Part shown: piece after piece, positions 33,672 to 41,607 of the stretch
Layout: every line of letters begins with the position of its first letter
Position numbering within the stretch: position 1 is the stretch's first letter
DNA from: Georgenia daeguensis
Lineage (GTDB): Bacteria; Actinomycetota; Actinomycetes; Actinomycetales; Actinomycetaceae
DNA: 64,000 nt
Reading direction: 5' to 3'
NCBI RefSeq assembly: GCF_039537705.1
Contig: NZ_BAABBA010000010.1
Location: forward strand, 1-64,000
Translations under genes and position numbers: made by a program
Notes under the pieces: model-generated
Databases searched by the model: none
Told to the model about the DNA's origin: nothing
Seen by the model: only the letters and a program-made list of their open reading frames with translations

Positions 33672-34889
33672 ATGTCAGAGACCGCAGACGGGCCGCTCAC
33701 CGGCACGTTCGTCGTCGACCTCTCCCGGGCCCTCGCCGGCCCCCACGCCACGATGATGCTCGGGGACCTAGGCGCCCGGATCGTCAAGATCGAGGCCCCC
33801 GGGGCCGGCGACGACACCCGCGGGTGGGGCCCGCCCTTCGTCACCCCCGCCGGCGGCGGAGCTCCCGAGTCGACCTACTTCCTCGCCGCGAACCGGAACA
33901 AGGAGTCGGTGACGCTCGACCTCAGGGACGACGGCGACCGTGCGGTGCTCCTCGGTCTCGTCCGCCGCGCCGACGTGCTGGTGGAGAACTTCCGCACCGG
34001 GGTGCTCGACCGTCTGGGTCTCGGCCTCGAGACCCTGCACGAGCTCAACCCCGGCCTGGTCATCCTCTCCATCACCGGGTTCGGGCACGACGGGCCGGAG
34101 GGCGGCCGGCCCGGCTACGACCAGATCGCCCAGGGCGAGGCTGGGCTGATGTCCCTCACCGGGCCGGACCCGGACACCCCGCAGAAGTCGGGAGTGCCGA
34201 TCTCGGACCTGCTCGCCGGCATGTACGGCGCCTTCGGCGTCGTCGCCGCCCTGCACGAGCGCAGCACGACCGGGCGCGGCGCCGTGGTGCGCACCTCGCT
34301 GCTCGCCGCCACCGTGGGGGTCCACGCCTTCCAGGGCTCCCGGTGGACGGTGGCCAGGGAGGTCGGCCGGGCCCAGGGGAACCACCACGCGTCGATCGCG
34401 CCGTACGGGCTCTTCCGCTGCGCGGACGGCTCGGTGCAGATCGCGGTCGGCAGCGAGGGCCTGTGGCGCACCTTCTGCGCCGCATTCGGCCTCGACCCCG
34501 GCGCACCGGGCCTGGCCAGCAACGCCGAGCGGGTGGCGAACCGCGACGCGCTCGTCGCCCTTGTGGAGGAGGTCTTCGCCGGCTGGGAGGCCGCGGCCCT
34601 GCTGACCCGGCTCCGCGAGCTCGGCATCCCCGCCGGCCGGGTCCGGACCCTCGAGGAGGTCTACACCTGGGACCAGGTGCTCAGCCAGGGCCTGCTCGTC
34701 GACGTCGACCACGAGACCCTCGGCCGGCTCCAGCTGCCTGGGCCGCCGCTGCGGTTCTTCGACACCGTCGGCCGGGAGCTGACGCGCACCCGCCACAAGG
34801 CGCCGCCCGTGCTCGGCGCCGACGGTTCCGCCGTGCGTGCCTGGCTGGCGTGGGAGGAGGAGAGCCATGACGCACCCACGCGCCGCTGA
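33672..34889 (+). CDS. class III CoA-transferase (CaiB/BaiF family)
   Basis: A 405-residue enzyme with the family N-terminus (GTFVVDLSRALAGPHATMMLGDLGARIVKIE), the LDLRDDGDRAVL segment and the catalytic Asp in RPGYDQIAQG (about Asp150). The family moves CoA between a donor thioester and a carboxylate through an Asp-CoA intermediate. Here the acceptor could be glycolate, tartronate or another small acid. The ATG follows CCAGGAGG. The gene overlaps the carboxyltransferase gene by 23 bp. Confidence 0.88.
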   Translation: MSETADGPLTGTFVVDLSRALAGPHATMMLGDLGARIVKIEAPGAGDDTRGWGPPFVTPAGGGAPESTYFLAANRNKESVTLDLRDDGDRAVLLGLVRRADVLVENFRTGVLDRLGLGLETLHELNPGLVILSITGFGHDGPEGGRPGYDQIAQGEAGLMSLTGPDPDTPQKSGVPISDLLAGMYGAFGVVAALHERSTTGRGAVVRTSLLAATVGVHAFQGSRWTVAREVGRAQGNHHASIAPYGLFRCADGSVQIAVGSEGLWRTFCAAFGLDPGAPGLASNAERVANRDALVALVEEVFAGWEAAALLTRLRELGIPAGRVRTLEEVYTWDQVLSQGLLVDVDHETLGRLQLPGPPLRFFDTVGRELTRTRHKAPPVLGADGSAVRAWLAWEEESHDAPTRR

Positions 34890-36354
34890 GCTGCTCGCCC
34901 AGGTGATCGATACGGGGACGTTCGTCTCGTGGGACGCAGAGGTGGATCTGGCCGGCTACGACGAGCAGTACGCCGCCGAGCTACGGGCCGCCCGCGCACG
35001 CGCCGGCACCGACGAGGCGGTGATCACCGGGCAGGGCACGATCCGTGGCCACCGGGTGGCCGTCATCGTCAGCGAGTTCGCCTTCCTCGGTGGCACCATC
35101 GGCCGCGCCACGGCCGCCCGCGTCACCGCCGCCGTGTGCCGGGCCACTCTCGAGCGGCTCCCGCTCATCGCGGCGCCCGCGTCGGGCGGCACCCGCATGC
35201 AGGAGGGCACCCCGGCGTTCGTCGAGATGGTGACGATCTCCCGCGCCGTCGTCGCCCACAAGGCGGCGGGGCTGCCCTACATCGTCTACCTGCGTCACCC
35301 CACGACCGGCGGCGTGTTCGCGTCGTGGGGCTCCCTCGGCCACGTCACCGTGGCGGAGCCAGGGGCTCTCATCGGGTTCCTCGGCCCGCGGGTGTACGAG
35401 GCGCTCCACGGGGAGCCTTTCCCTGCCGGGGTGCAGGTGGCGGAGAACCTCGTCGACAAGGGCATCCTCGACGCCGTCGTCCCGCTGGAGGACGTCGCCG
35501 AGGTGGCCGCCCGGGTGCTCGCCCTGCTCTCCCCGCCCGCCTCGAGGGCGCCGGCACGCCCCGAGACGCCCACCCCTTCCCTTCCCGCCCCGGCGCACGA
35601 CGCCTGGGAGTCCGTGCTGCGTACCCGGGACCCCAGGCGACCGGGCGTGCGCGAGCTGCTGCGGTACGCCGCCGACGACGTCCTTCCCCTGTCGGGCACC
35701 GGCGACGGCGAGCACGAGGCCGGCCTGATGCTTGCCCTCACCTCCTTCGGCGGGCTCCCGTGCGTGCTCGTCGGGCAGGACCGGCGCTACCAGAGCGCCG
35801 GTGACTCCATGGGGCCCGCCGCCCTGCGGGAGGCACGCCGGGGCATGCGGCTGGCCGACGAGCTCGGCCTGCCGCTCGTGACGGTCATCGACACCCCGGG
35901 CGCGGACCTGTCTCCCCGGTCCGAGGAGGGAGCCCTTGCCGGCGAGATCGCCCGGTGCCTGGCGGACATGGCGGGCCTGCGTGTGCCCAGCGTCTCACTG
36001 CTCCTCGGCCAGGGCTGCGGCGGGGGCGCGCTGGCGCTGCTGCCGGCACGGCGGGTGATCGCTGCCGAGCACAGCTGGCTCTCGCCGTTGCCGCCCGAGG
36101 GAGCCAGCGCCATCGTCTACCGCGACGTCGAGCACGCGGCGGAGATGACGCGCAGCCAGCGGGTCAGCGCACCTGAACTGCTTGCTGCGGGCATCGTCCA
36201 CCACGTCGTGCCGGAGGTGCCCGACGCGGCGGACGACCCTCGGGGCTTCGCCGTCGCCATGGCGGACGCCTTCGTGGATGAGCTGCGCGGCCTGCTCTCC
36301 GTCACCGGCACCTCGCCGGTGAGGGTCCCGGCCCGATCGGCGGCGCGTGCATGA
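34867..36354 (+). CDS. fused beta/alpha acyl-CoA carboxyltransferase (AccD-AccA-like)
   Basis: A 495-residue protein with two crotonase-fold halves. The first half has a ASGGTRMQEGTPAFVEM oxyanion region, the second has QDRRYQSAGDSMGPAALREARRGMRLADELGLPLVTVIDTPGADL and LLLGQGCGGGALALLPA. It lacks the N-terminal zinc-ribbon cysteines of E. coli AccD. Neither biotin carboxylase nor BCCP genes are nearby, so it could carboxylate an acyl-CoA with shared subunits or work as a biotin-independent decarboxylase of the MdcD/MdcE type. The CoA-transferase directly upstream probably prepares its substrate. Confidence 0.82.
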   Translation: MTHPRAAELLAQVIDTGTFVSWDAEVDLAGYDEQYAAELRAARARAGTDEAVITGQGTIRGHRVAVIVSEFAFLGGTIGRATAARVTAAVCRATLERLPLIAAPASGGTRMQEGTPAFVEMVTISRAVVAHKAAGLPYIVYLRHPTTGGVFASWGSLGHVTVAEPGALIGFLGPRVYEALHGEPFPAGVQVAENLVDKGILDAVVPLEDVAEVAARVLALLSPPASRAPARPETPTPSLPAPAHDAWESVLRTRDPRRPGVRELLRYAADDVLPLSGTGDGEHEAGLMLALTSFGGLPCVLVGQDRRYQSAGDSMGPAALREARRGMRLADELGLPLVTVIDTPGADLSPRSEEGALAGEIARCLADMAGLRVPSVSLLLGQGCGGGALALLPARRVIAAEHSWLSPLPPEGASAIVYRDVEHAAEMTRSQRVSAPELLAAGIVHHVVPEVPDAADDPRGFAVAMADAFVDELRGLLSVTGTSPVRVPARSAARA

Positions 36355-36408
36355 CCCCGCGCACTCGGGTCCCCCGATCAGCTCGTGCGTGACTCCGGCA
36401 CGCGGGTC
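36353..36408. terminator. Imperfect inverted repeat between convergent operons
   Basis: A 19-base arm (36353-36371) pairs imperfectly with 36391-36408. It overlaps the last two bases of the carboxyltransferase stop and precedes the HD-gene stop on the other strand. It may act as a bidirectional terminator. Confidence 0.35.
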
Positions 36409-36416
36409 CGGGCCGG

Positions 36417-37097
36417 CTAGCGAACGCGCTCGAGCGCGAGCGTCTCCGGACTGACCCGGATCGCGGCGACCGCCGCCAGCGCACCCGCCATGGCACGGCC
36501 CGCGGCGGTGTGCAGGTGCTCGTGCGTGCGCGAGGCGACCAGTCTCAGCGCCTCCTCGGCGTCCAGGCCGAACCACCGCTGCACCGTGGAGAGCCCGTGC
36601 GGGGTGATCCGCCAGAGCTTGTCGGCGTCCTTGACGCAGGCGTCGTCGACGGAGAGCGCCTCGGCGCGGCTGTCGTGACCGTCGACGATGGCGACGATCT
36701 TCTCGATGTCCCCGGGGTCGTGCCGCAGGTCGGTGAGGATCTCCCGGGCGATGCGCGCGCCGGCGATCTCGTGAGCCCGTACGAGCTCGGGCCGCCGGGC
36801 CTGGGGGGCGATCGCCTCCAGGATGTGCTCCTCCGGCACGGCCGACCAGCCGGTGTCGTGCAGGAGGATCGCCGGGAGCACCACCTCGGCGCTGGCCTCG
36901 GGCGTCTGCGCGAGCAGCGCGGTGGCGAGCGCGTAGGAGTACAGCGTGTGGCTGTCGTTGTCGCGCACGCGCAGGTACCCCGCCGCGCGTTCCCACACGG
37001 CGCGGTCGCGGCCGGTCAGCGTGATCAGGCCGGGCACCGCGGAGTCCGGCGGGACGAGGTGGCGCACGTCCCGGCCGAGCAGCGAGGCCCGGGTCAT
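36417..37097 (-). CDS. HD-domain phosphohydrolase-like protein (copy 1)
   Basis: A 226-residue HD-superfamily protein. The metal ligands are His50 (NDSH), His80-Asp81 (LLHDTGW) and an Asp in KDADKLWR, with a DGHDSR motif between. Members hydrolyse phosphate esters or anhydrides and sometimes oxygenate. It is a relative of the 38590-39255 product. The start overlaps the ALDH stop by ATGA, and it is the last gene of the P450 operon. A role in removing a phosphate group installed by the PEP-dependent phosphotransferase of the same operon is plausible but not proven. Confidence 0.82.
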   Translation of the reverse strand: MTRASLLGRDVRHLVPPDSAVPGLITLTGRDRAVWERAAGYLRVRDNDSHTLYSYALATALLAQTPEASAEVVLPAILLHDTGWSAVPEEHILEAIAPQARRPELVRAHEIAGARIAREILTDLRHDPGDIEKIVAIVDGHDSRAEALSVDDACVKDADKLWRITPHGLSTVQRWFGLDAEEALRLVASRTHEHLHTAAGRAMAGALAAVAAIRVSPETLALERVR

Positions 37098-38593
37098 CGC
37101 CTCGCCCGTCGGTGGACGGACTGCGGCGAGAGGTAGGCGTGCAGGCCCTCGAGCCCGTACTCCACACCGAGGCCGGAGTCGCCGCGCCCGCCGAAGGGGG
37201 CGCTGTGGTTGGAGGCGAAGAAGTTCAGCCCGATCGAGCCGGTGCTGACCCGCCGCGCCACCTGGTACGCCCGTTCGTCGTCGGCCGAGAAGACGATGCC
37301 GCCGAGGCCGAAGGTGGTGTCGTTCGCGAGCTCGACCGCCTGGTCGACGCCCTCGTAGCGCAGCACGCTGAGCACCGGCCCGAAGATCTCCTCGCGCGCG
37401 ATCCGCATGCCGGGCGTGACGTCGGCGAAGACGGTGGGGCGGACGTAGTAGCCGCGGCCCAGGTCGGCCGCCGCCCCGCCGGTGGTGGCCCGGGCCCCCT
37501 CGGCGTGCCCGGCGGCGAGGTACTCCAGCACGCTGTCGTACTGGGAGCGCGTGGCCACCGGCCCGAACACGGTGCGCTCGTCGAGCGGGTCACCCAGGGG
37601 CGCGGCCGCGACGGTGGCCGTGACGGCGTCGACCACCTCGTCGTACCTCTCGGCGGGCGCGAGCAGGCGGGTGGAGATGTAGCAGGTCTGCCCGGTGTTG
37701 CGCAGGCACGAGCGGATGAGCACCCGGGACAGCTCGTCGAGGTCGGCGTCGGGCAGCACGATGCCGGCGGACTTCCCGCCGAGCTCGAGGGTGACCGGCC
37801 GGAGCAGCTCGCCGCACGCTGCGGCGATGCGGCGTCCGACGGGGGTGGAGCCGGTGAAGGCCACCTTGTCGACCTGCGGGTGGCGCACCAGGGCGTCCCC
37901 CACCGACCCGCTCCCGGTGACGAGGTTGACCACGCCCGCGGGAAGGCCCGCGGCGGCGACGGCGTCGACCACCAGCCGGATCGACAGCGGGGTGGGCGAG
38001 GCTGGCTTGACTACCACCGTGCAGCCCGCGAGCAGGGCCGGCGCGAGCTTGATGACCACCAGGTTGATGGGGAAGTTCCACGGCGCGATGAGCGCGCACA
38101 CGCCGACCGGGTCCCAGCTGACCACGGTCTCCCCGGCGCCGTTCGGGAACGGGCGGACGTCCGGCGTCTCCAGATGACCGGCGAGCGAGGCGAAGTAGCG
38201 CAGGATGCCCGCGGCGTTCGCGGCGGCCCCCGACGTCTCGGCCAGCGGGGAGCCGTTCTCCCGGGTGTTCGTCCAGGCCAGCGGCTGCGCGCGGCGCTCG
38301 AGCTCGTCGGCGGCCCGGAGCATGAGCGCGGCACGTTCGGAAGGTGCGAGGGCGGCCCAGCCGGGCAGCGCCCGCCGCGCGGCGGCCACCGCGCGGTCGA
38401 CGTCCTCGGCGGTGGCGTTCGGGACCTCGCCCCACGCCTCCTCGGTGGCCGGGTCGACGACGACGTTGCGCACGGTGCCGGTCGAGGGCCGCCAGGCGCC
38501 GTCGATGAAGTGGTCGTCTTGCCGGGTGTACGGCAGGATGAGACTCCCCCGGTCGAGGACCGCCGGGCCGGCCCCGGACGTCACCGCGCTCAC
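37094..38593 (-). CDS. aldehyde dehydrogenase
   Basis: A 499-residue ALDH-superfamily enzyme. Landmark residues are APWNFPIN (about 170-177), the general base Glu270 in LELGGKS and nucleophile Cys304 in GQTC. The start is GTG at 38593, which overlaps the preceding HD gene stop as GTGA. It oxidises an aldehyde to an acid with NAD(P)+. Location in the P450/SDR operon suggests it acts after alcohol oxidation. Substrate unknown. Confidence 0.92.
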   Translation of the reverse strand: MSAVTSGAGPAVLDRGSLILPYTRQDDHFIDGAWRPSTGTVRNVVVDPATEEAWGEVPNATAEDVDRAVAAARRALPGWAALAPSERAALMLRAADELERRAQPLAWTNTRENGSPLAETSGAAANAAGILRYFASLAGHLETPDVRPFPNGAGETVVSWDPVGVCALIAPWNFPINLVVIKLAPALLAGCTVVVKPASPTPLSIRLVVDAVAAAGLPAGVVNLVTGSGSVGDALVRHPQVDKVAFTGSTPVGRRIAAACGELLRPVTLELGGKSAGIVLPDADLDELSRVLIRSCLRNTGQTCYISTRLLAPAERYDEVVDAVTATVAAAPLGDPLDERTVFGPVATRSQYDSVLEYLAAGHAEGARATTGGAAADLGRGYYVRPTVFADVTPGMRIAREEIFGPVLSVLRYEGVDQAVELANDTTFGLGGIVFSADDERAYQVARRVSTGSIGLNFFASNHSAPFGGRGDSGLGVEYGLEGLHAYLSPQSVHRRARR

Positions 38594-39255
38594 CGCAGCA
38601 CGTCCGTCTTCAGCAGCGCGCGGGACCGGGCGAGGTGGGCGACGGCGAGGGTGTGGGCGGCCTCGGTGAGCAGCTCGGGCAGGATCTCGGTCTCGAGCCG
38701 GTCGGCGTAGGTGGCCGGGTCGAGCCGGAACCAGCCGGCGGCCAGGGCGATGCCCGCGTAGTCGAAGCGCCACAGCCGGTCCGCGTCCCGCACGAGGGAG
38801 TCCTCCAGCGACAGCGAGTACGGCCGGGTGTCGTGCCCGTCGATGATCGCCGTGACCCGGTCGACGAACTCCGGCGCGTAGCCCAGCGGCGGCAGCACCT
38901 CGCGGGCGACGAGGCAACCCTGCCGCTCGTGCTCGTACCGGATCTCCGCCTTGCGCCAGTCCCCGGTGAACCCCTCGGAGAGGATGCGCTCCTCGTCCAC
39001 CCGCCCCCAGCCTGTGTCGTGCAGCAGGGTCGCCACCCGCACCAGCCGGGCGTCCGCCCGGGGGTGCACGGCGCACAGCCGCTCGGCGTAGGCGAGGGAC
39101 ATCGGCAGATGGACGTCGTTGCTGCGCGCCCTCGACTCGGGGACGACGGCGCGCCAGACGTCGTCGAGGTCCGTCCCGGCGGCGGGGGTCAGGACGATCG
39201 GCGAGGTGTCAACGGTCAGGTTGGTCGTCAGGCGGGCGGCGGGCGGTGCGGACAT
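38590..39255 (-). CDS. HD-domain phosphohydrolase-like protein (copy 2)
   Basis: A 221-residue HD protein with His49 (NDVHL), His79-Asp80 (LLHDTGW), DGHDTR and RDADRLWR. It aligns over its length with the 36417-37097 protein, so the two arose by duplication. The conserved DGHD and DADxLWR motifs suggest that both copies are active. It starts 10 bp after the ferredoxin reductase stop and overlaps the ALDH gene by four bases. The putative phosphoester substrate is unknown. Confidence 0.82.
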   Translation of the reverse strand: MSAPPAARLTTNLTVDTSPIVLTPAAGTDLDDVWRAVVPESRARSNDVHLPMSLAYAERLCAVHPRADARLVRVATLLHDTGWGRVDEERILSEGFTGDWRKAEIRYEHERQGCLVAREVLPPLGYAPEFVDRVTAIIDGHDTRPYSLSLEDSLVRDADRLWRFDYAGIALAAGWFRLDPATYADRLETEILPELLTEAAHTLAVAHLARSRALLKTDVLR

Positions 39256-39265
39256 GGCACTTCCT

Positions 39266-40525
39266 TCATCGGGCGGCGGGCTCGCGCCGGGCGAGGCCCT
39301 TCAGCGGGACGGTGGCGTCGGCGGCAAGCTCGGCGGGGATCGTCGCTGCCTGGGCGAGTGCGTTCTTGACGGCCATGAAGTCGAGCGGGTTGTTGACGCA
39401 GTCGGCGGCGACGAGCCGCCCGGCGCGGTAGTAGAGGACGGAGAACTTCCCCCGGGTGTCGTCGCGGCGCACCACGGTGGCGTCGTGCCCGAGCGACAGG
39501 CCGGCGATCTGCAGCTTGAGGTCTCCCTGGTTGGACCAGAACCAGGGGATGCCGGCGTACTCCTCGCGGCGTCCCACCAGCGAGTAGGCGGCCACCTTGG
39601 CGTGCTCGACCGCGTTGTTGACGCTCTCGAGCCGCAGCCGTTCCCCGGCCGGCGAGCCGGGGACCGGGTTGGGCAGGTTGGCGCAGTCGCCGATGGCCAG
39701 GGTGCTGCCGTCGGACGCGCGCGCCGAGCGGTCGACGACGATGCCGTTGTCTACCTCCAGGCCCATCTGCTCGGCCAGCTCGGTGTTCGGGACGGCGCCG
39801 ATCCCCACCAGCGCGACCTGCGCGGGCACGGTCTCGCCGTCGGCGAGCACGACGCCGGTGAGCCGGCCGTCACCGTCGCCGACGAACCGCGTCACCTGGG
39901 TGCCGAGGCGGACGTCCAGCCCGGCGGCGCGGTGCGCGCGGAGGAAGTACTCCGAGGTCTCCTCCCCCACCGCCCGGCCCACCAGGCGCGGCCCGGCCTC
40001 CAGCACGGTGACCCGCTTGCCCAGCGCGTGGGCGCTGCGGGCCACCTCCAGTCCGACGAACCCGCCGCCCACGACGACGACGTCGCTCGCGGCGGGCAGG
40101 TGCGCCTTGAGCGCCAGGGCGTCGTCGGCGTTCCGCAGGTACAGCACCCCGGTCAGGTCGTGGCCCGGGCTCTCCAGTCTCCGAGCCCGGGCGCCGACGG
40201 CGAGCGCGAGATGGTCGAACCGGAACGCCCGGCCGGAGGCCGTGTGCGCGGTGCCCGAGCCGTCGTCCTGCCGCTCGACCCGCTCGATCCGCTCGCCCTT
40301 GACCAGGTCCACGCGGTGCTCATCCCAGTACTCCTGGGTGCGGAAGATCAGCGACTCCTTGCCCACCTTGTCCTGGAGGAACTCCTTGGACAGCGCGGGG
40401 CGCTGGTAGGGCCGGTGGTTCTCCTCGCCGAGGAGGGTGATCGGCTCGTGGAAGCCGAGCGCGCGCAGGGAGGCGACGAGCTGGACCCCGGCCTGGCTCG
40501 CGCCGACGATGAGCAGTCCGGTCAT
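39266..40525 (-). CDS. ferredoxin reductase, FAD/NAD(P)-dependent (rhodocoxin/putidaredoxin reductase type)
   Basis: A 419-residue FAD protein with the N-terminal GASQAGVQLVASL motif, the NAD motif VVVGGGFVGLEVARSA (about residues 150-165) and the C-terminal GDCANLPN FAD motif. It belongs to the class I reductases that pass electrons from NADH to a 2Fe-2S ferredoxin for P450 enzymes. Its stop-start gap to the ferredoxin gene is only 3 bp. With the ferredoxin and the P450 it completes a three-component monooxygenase. Confidence 0.92.
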   Translation of the reverse strand: MTGLLIVGASQAGVQLVASLRALGFHEPITLLGEENHRPYQRPALSKEFLQDKVGKESLIFRTQEYWDEHRVDLVKGERIERVERQDDGSGTAHTASGRAFRFDHLALAVGARARRLESPGHDLTGVLYLRNADDALALKAHLPAASDVVVVGGGFVGLEVARSAHALGKRVTVLEAGPRLVGRAVGEETSEYFLRAHRAAGLDVRLGTQVTRFVGDGDGRLTGVVLADGETVPAQVALVGIGAVPNTELAEQMGLEVDNGIVVDRSARASDGSTLAIGDCANLPNPVPGSPAGERLRLESVNNAVEHAKVAAYSLVGRREEYAGIPWFWSNQGDLKLQIAGLSLGHDATVVRRDDTRGKFSVLYYRAGRLVAADCVNNPLDFMAVKNALAQAATIPAELAADATVPLKGLARREPAAR

Positions 40526-40528
40526 CGC

Positions 40529-40849
40529 TCAGACCTGCGTCTCGGGGGTGGTGACGTGGAGGTCGCAGCCCTCGGTCAGGCGCAGCTGGCAGGAGAGCCG
40601 GGAGTTCTCCTCCCGGTCCACGGCGGTGCCGTAGAGCATCTCGTCCTCCATCTCGCTCATCGGCGGGAGCAGCTCCAGGTCCTCCTCGGCGACGAACACG
40701 TGGCAGGTGGCGCACGACAACGACCCGCCGCACTCGGCGACGATCCCGGGGACCCCGTGGCGCACCGCGGTTTCCATGACCGAGTCCCCGGCGACGCCGT
40801 CGACGACGCGGGTGGCGCCCTCGTGGTCGGTGTAGGTGATCTGGGGCAT
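40529..40849 (-). CDS. 2Fe-2S ferredoxin (putidaredoxin/adrenodoxin type)
   Basis: A 106-residue ferredoxin with the cluster ligands Cys40, Cys46, Cys49 (CGGSLSCATC) and Cys87 (LSCQL). The ATG at 40849 follows a full AGGAGGA; the longer frame upstream is out of frame for the SDR and not coding. It should shuttle electrons from the adjacent reductase to the P450. The spacing C-x5-C-x2-C-x37-C fits the P450 type. Confidence 0.93.
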   Translation of the reverse strand: MPQITYTDHEGATRVVDGVAGDSVMETAVRHGVPGIVAECGGSLSCATCHVFVAEEDLELLPPMSEMEDEMLYGTAVDREENSRLSCQLRLTEGCDLHVTTPETQV

Positions 40850-40857
40850 GGTTCCTC

Positions 40858-41607
40858 CTAGATGAACTGACGTCCGCCGTCGACCACGAGGGTCTGCCCG
40901 CTCACGTACGCGCTGTCCGGGCTGGCGAGGTAGCGGGCGGCGCCCACGATGTCCTCCGGCCGGGCGGCGCGCCGGAGGGCGCCCCGGTCGACGCCGTAGC
41001 TCTCGGCGTCCTCCATGAGGCCGTAGCTCGCCTCGGTGAGCGTGAAGCCAGGCGCAATGGCGTTGACGCGGATCCCGCGGCGGCCGAGCTCCTTGGCCAT
41101 CACCCGGGTCAGTGCGACCACCCCGCCCTTGGAAGCGACGTAGTGCATCCACTGCTCCGAGCCGCTGTAGACGGTGGCGGAGGAGACGTTGATGACCGAG
41201 GCGCCCTCGCGCAGGTGGGGGCTGCATGCCCGGGCGCACAGCCACGGTCCCTTGAGGTTGACGGCCATGACCCGGTCCCACTCGTCCGGGTCGATCTCCT
41301 CGAACGGGCTGCGGGTGATGCCCGCGTAGATCGCGGCATTGTTGACCAGGACGTCGATGCCGCCGCCGAGCCGGGCCACCTCGGCGGCCATCGCCTCGGT
41401 GGAGGCCGGGGAGGTGACGTCGACCTCGACGGCGGCGGCCTGCCCGCCCTGCTCGCGCACCAGGGCGGCGGTCACCTCGGCGCCGGCGGCGTCGACGTCG
41501 GCCACCGCCACGGTGGTGCCGGGGCCGGCGAGCCCGAGCGCGAACGCACGCCCGAGCCCGCCTGCCCCGCCCGTGACGAGCACGGTCCGGCTGCTAGCTG
41601 CGGTCAC
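40858..41607 (-). CDS. SDR-family oxidoreductase
   Basis: A 249-residue SDR: TGGAGGLG (residues 12-19), Asp37 after beta2, NNAA (89-92), Ser142/143, Tyr156, Lys160 and a C-terminal SGQTLVVDGGRQFI. The start is GTG at 41607, overlapping the stop of the PEP-utilising enzyme gene by four bases. It would oxidise an alcohol formed by the P450 or by the phosphotransferase branch. Confidence 0.9.
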   Translation of the reverse strand: MTAASSRTVLVTGGAGGLGRAFALGLAGPGTTVAVADVDAAGAEVTAALVREQGGQAAAVEVDVTSPASTEAMAAEVARLGGGIDVLVNNAAIYAGITRSPFEEIDPDEWDRVMAVNLKGPWLCARACSPHLREGASVINVSSATVYSGSEQWMHYVASKGGVVALTRVMAKELGRRGIRVNAIAPGFTLTEASYGLMEDAESYGVDRGALRRAARPEDIVGAARYLASPDSAYVSGQTLVVDGGRQFI

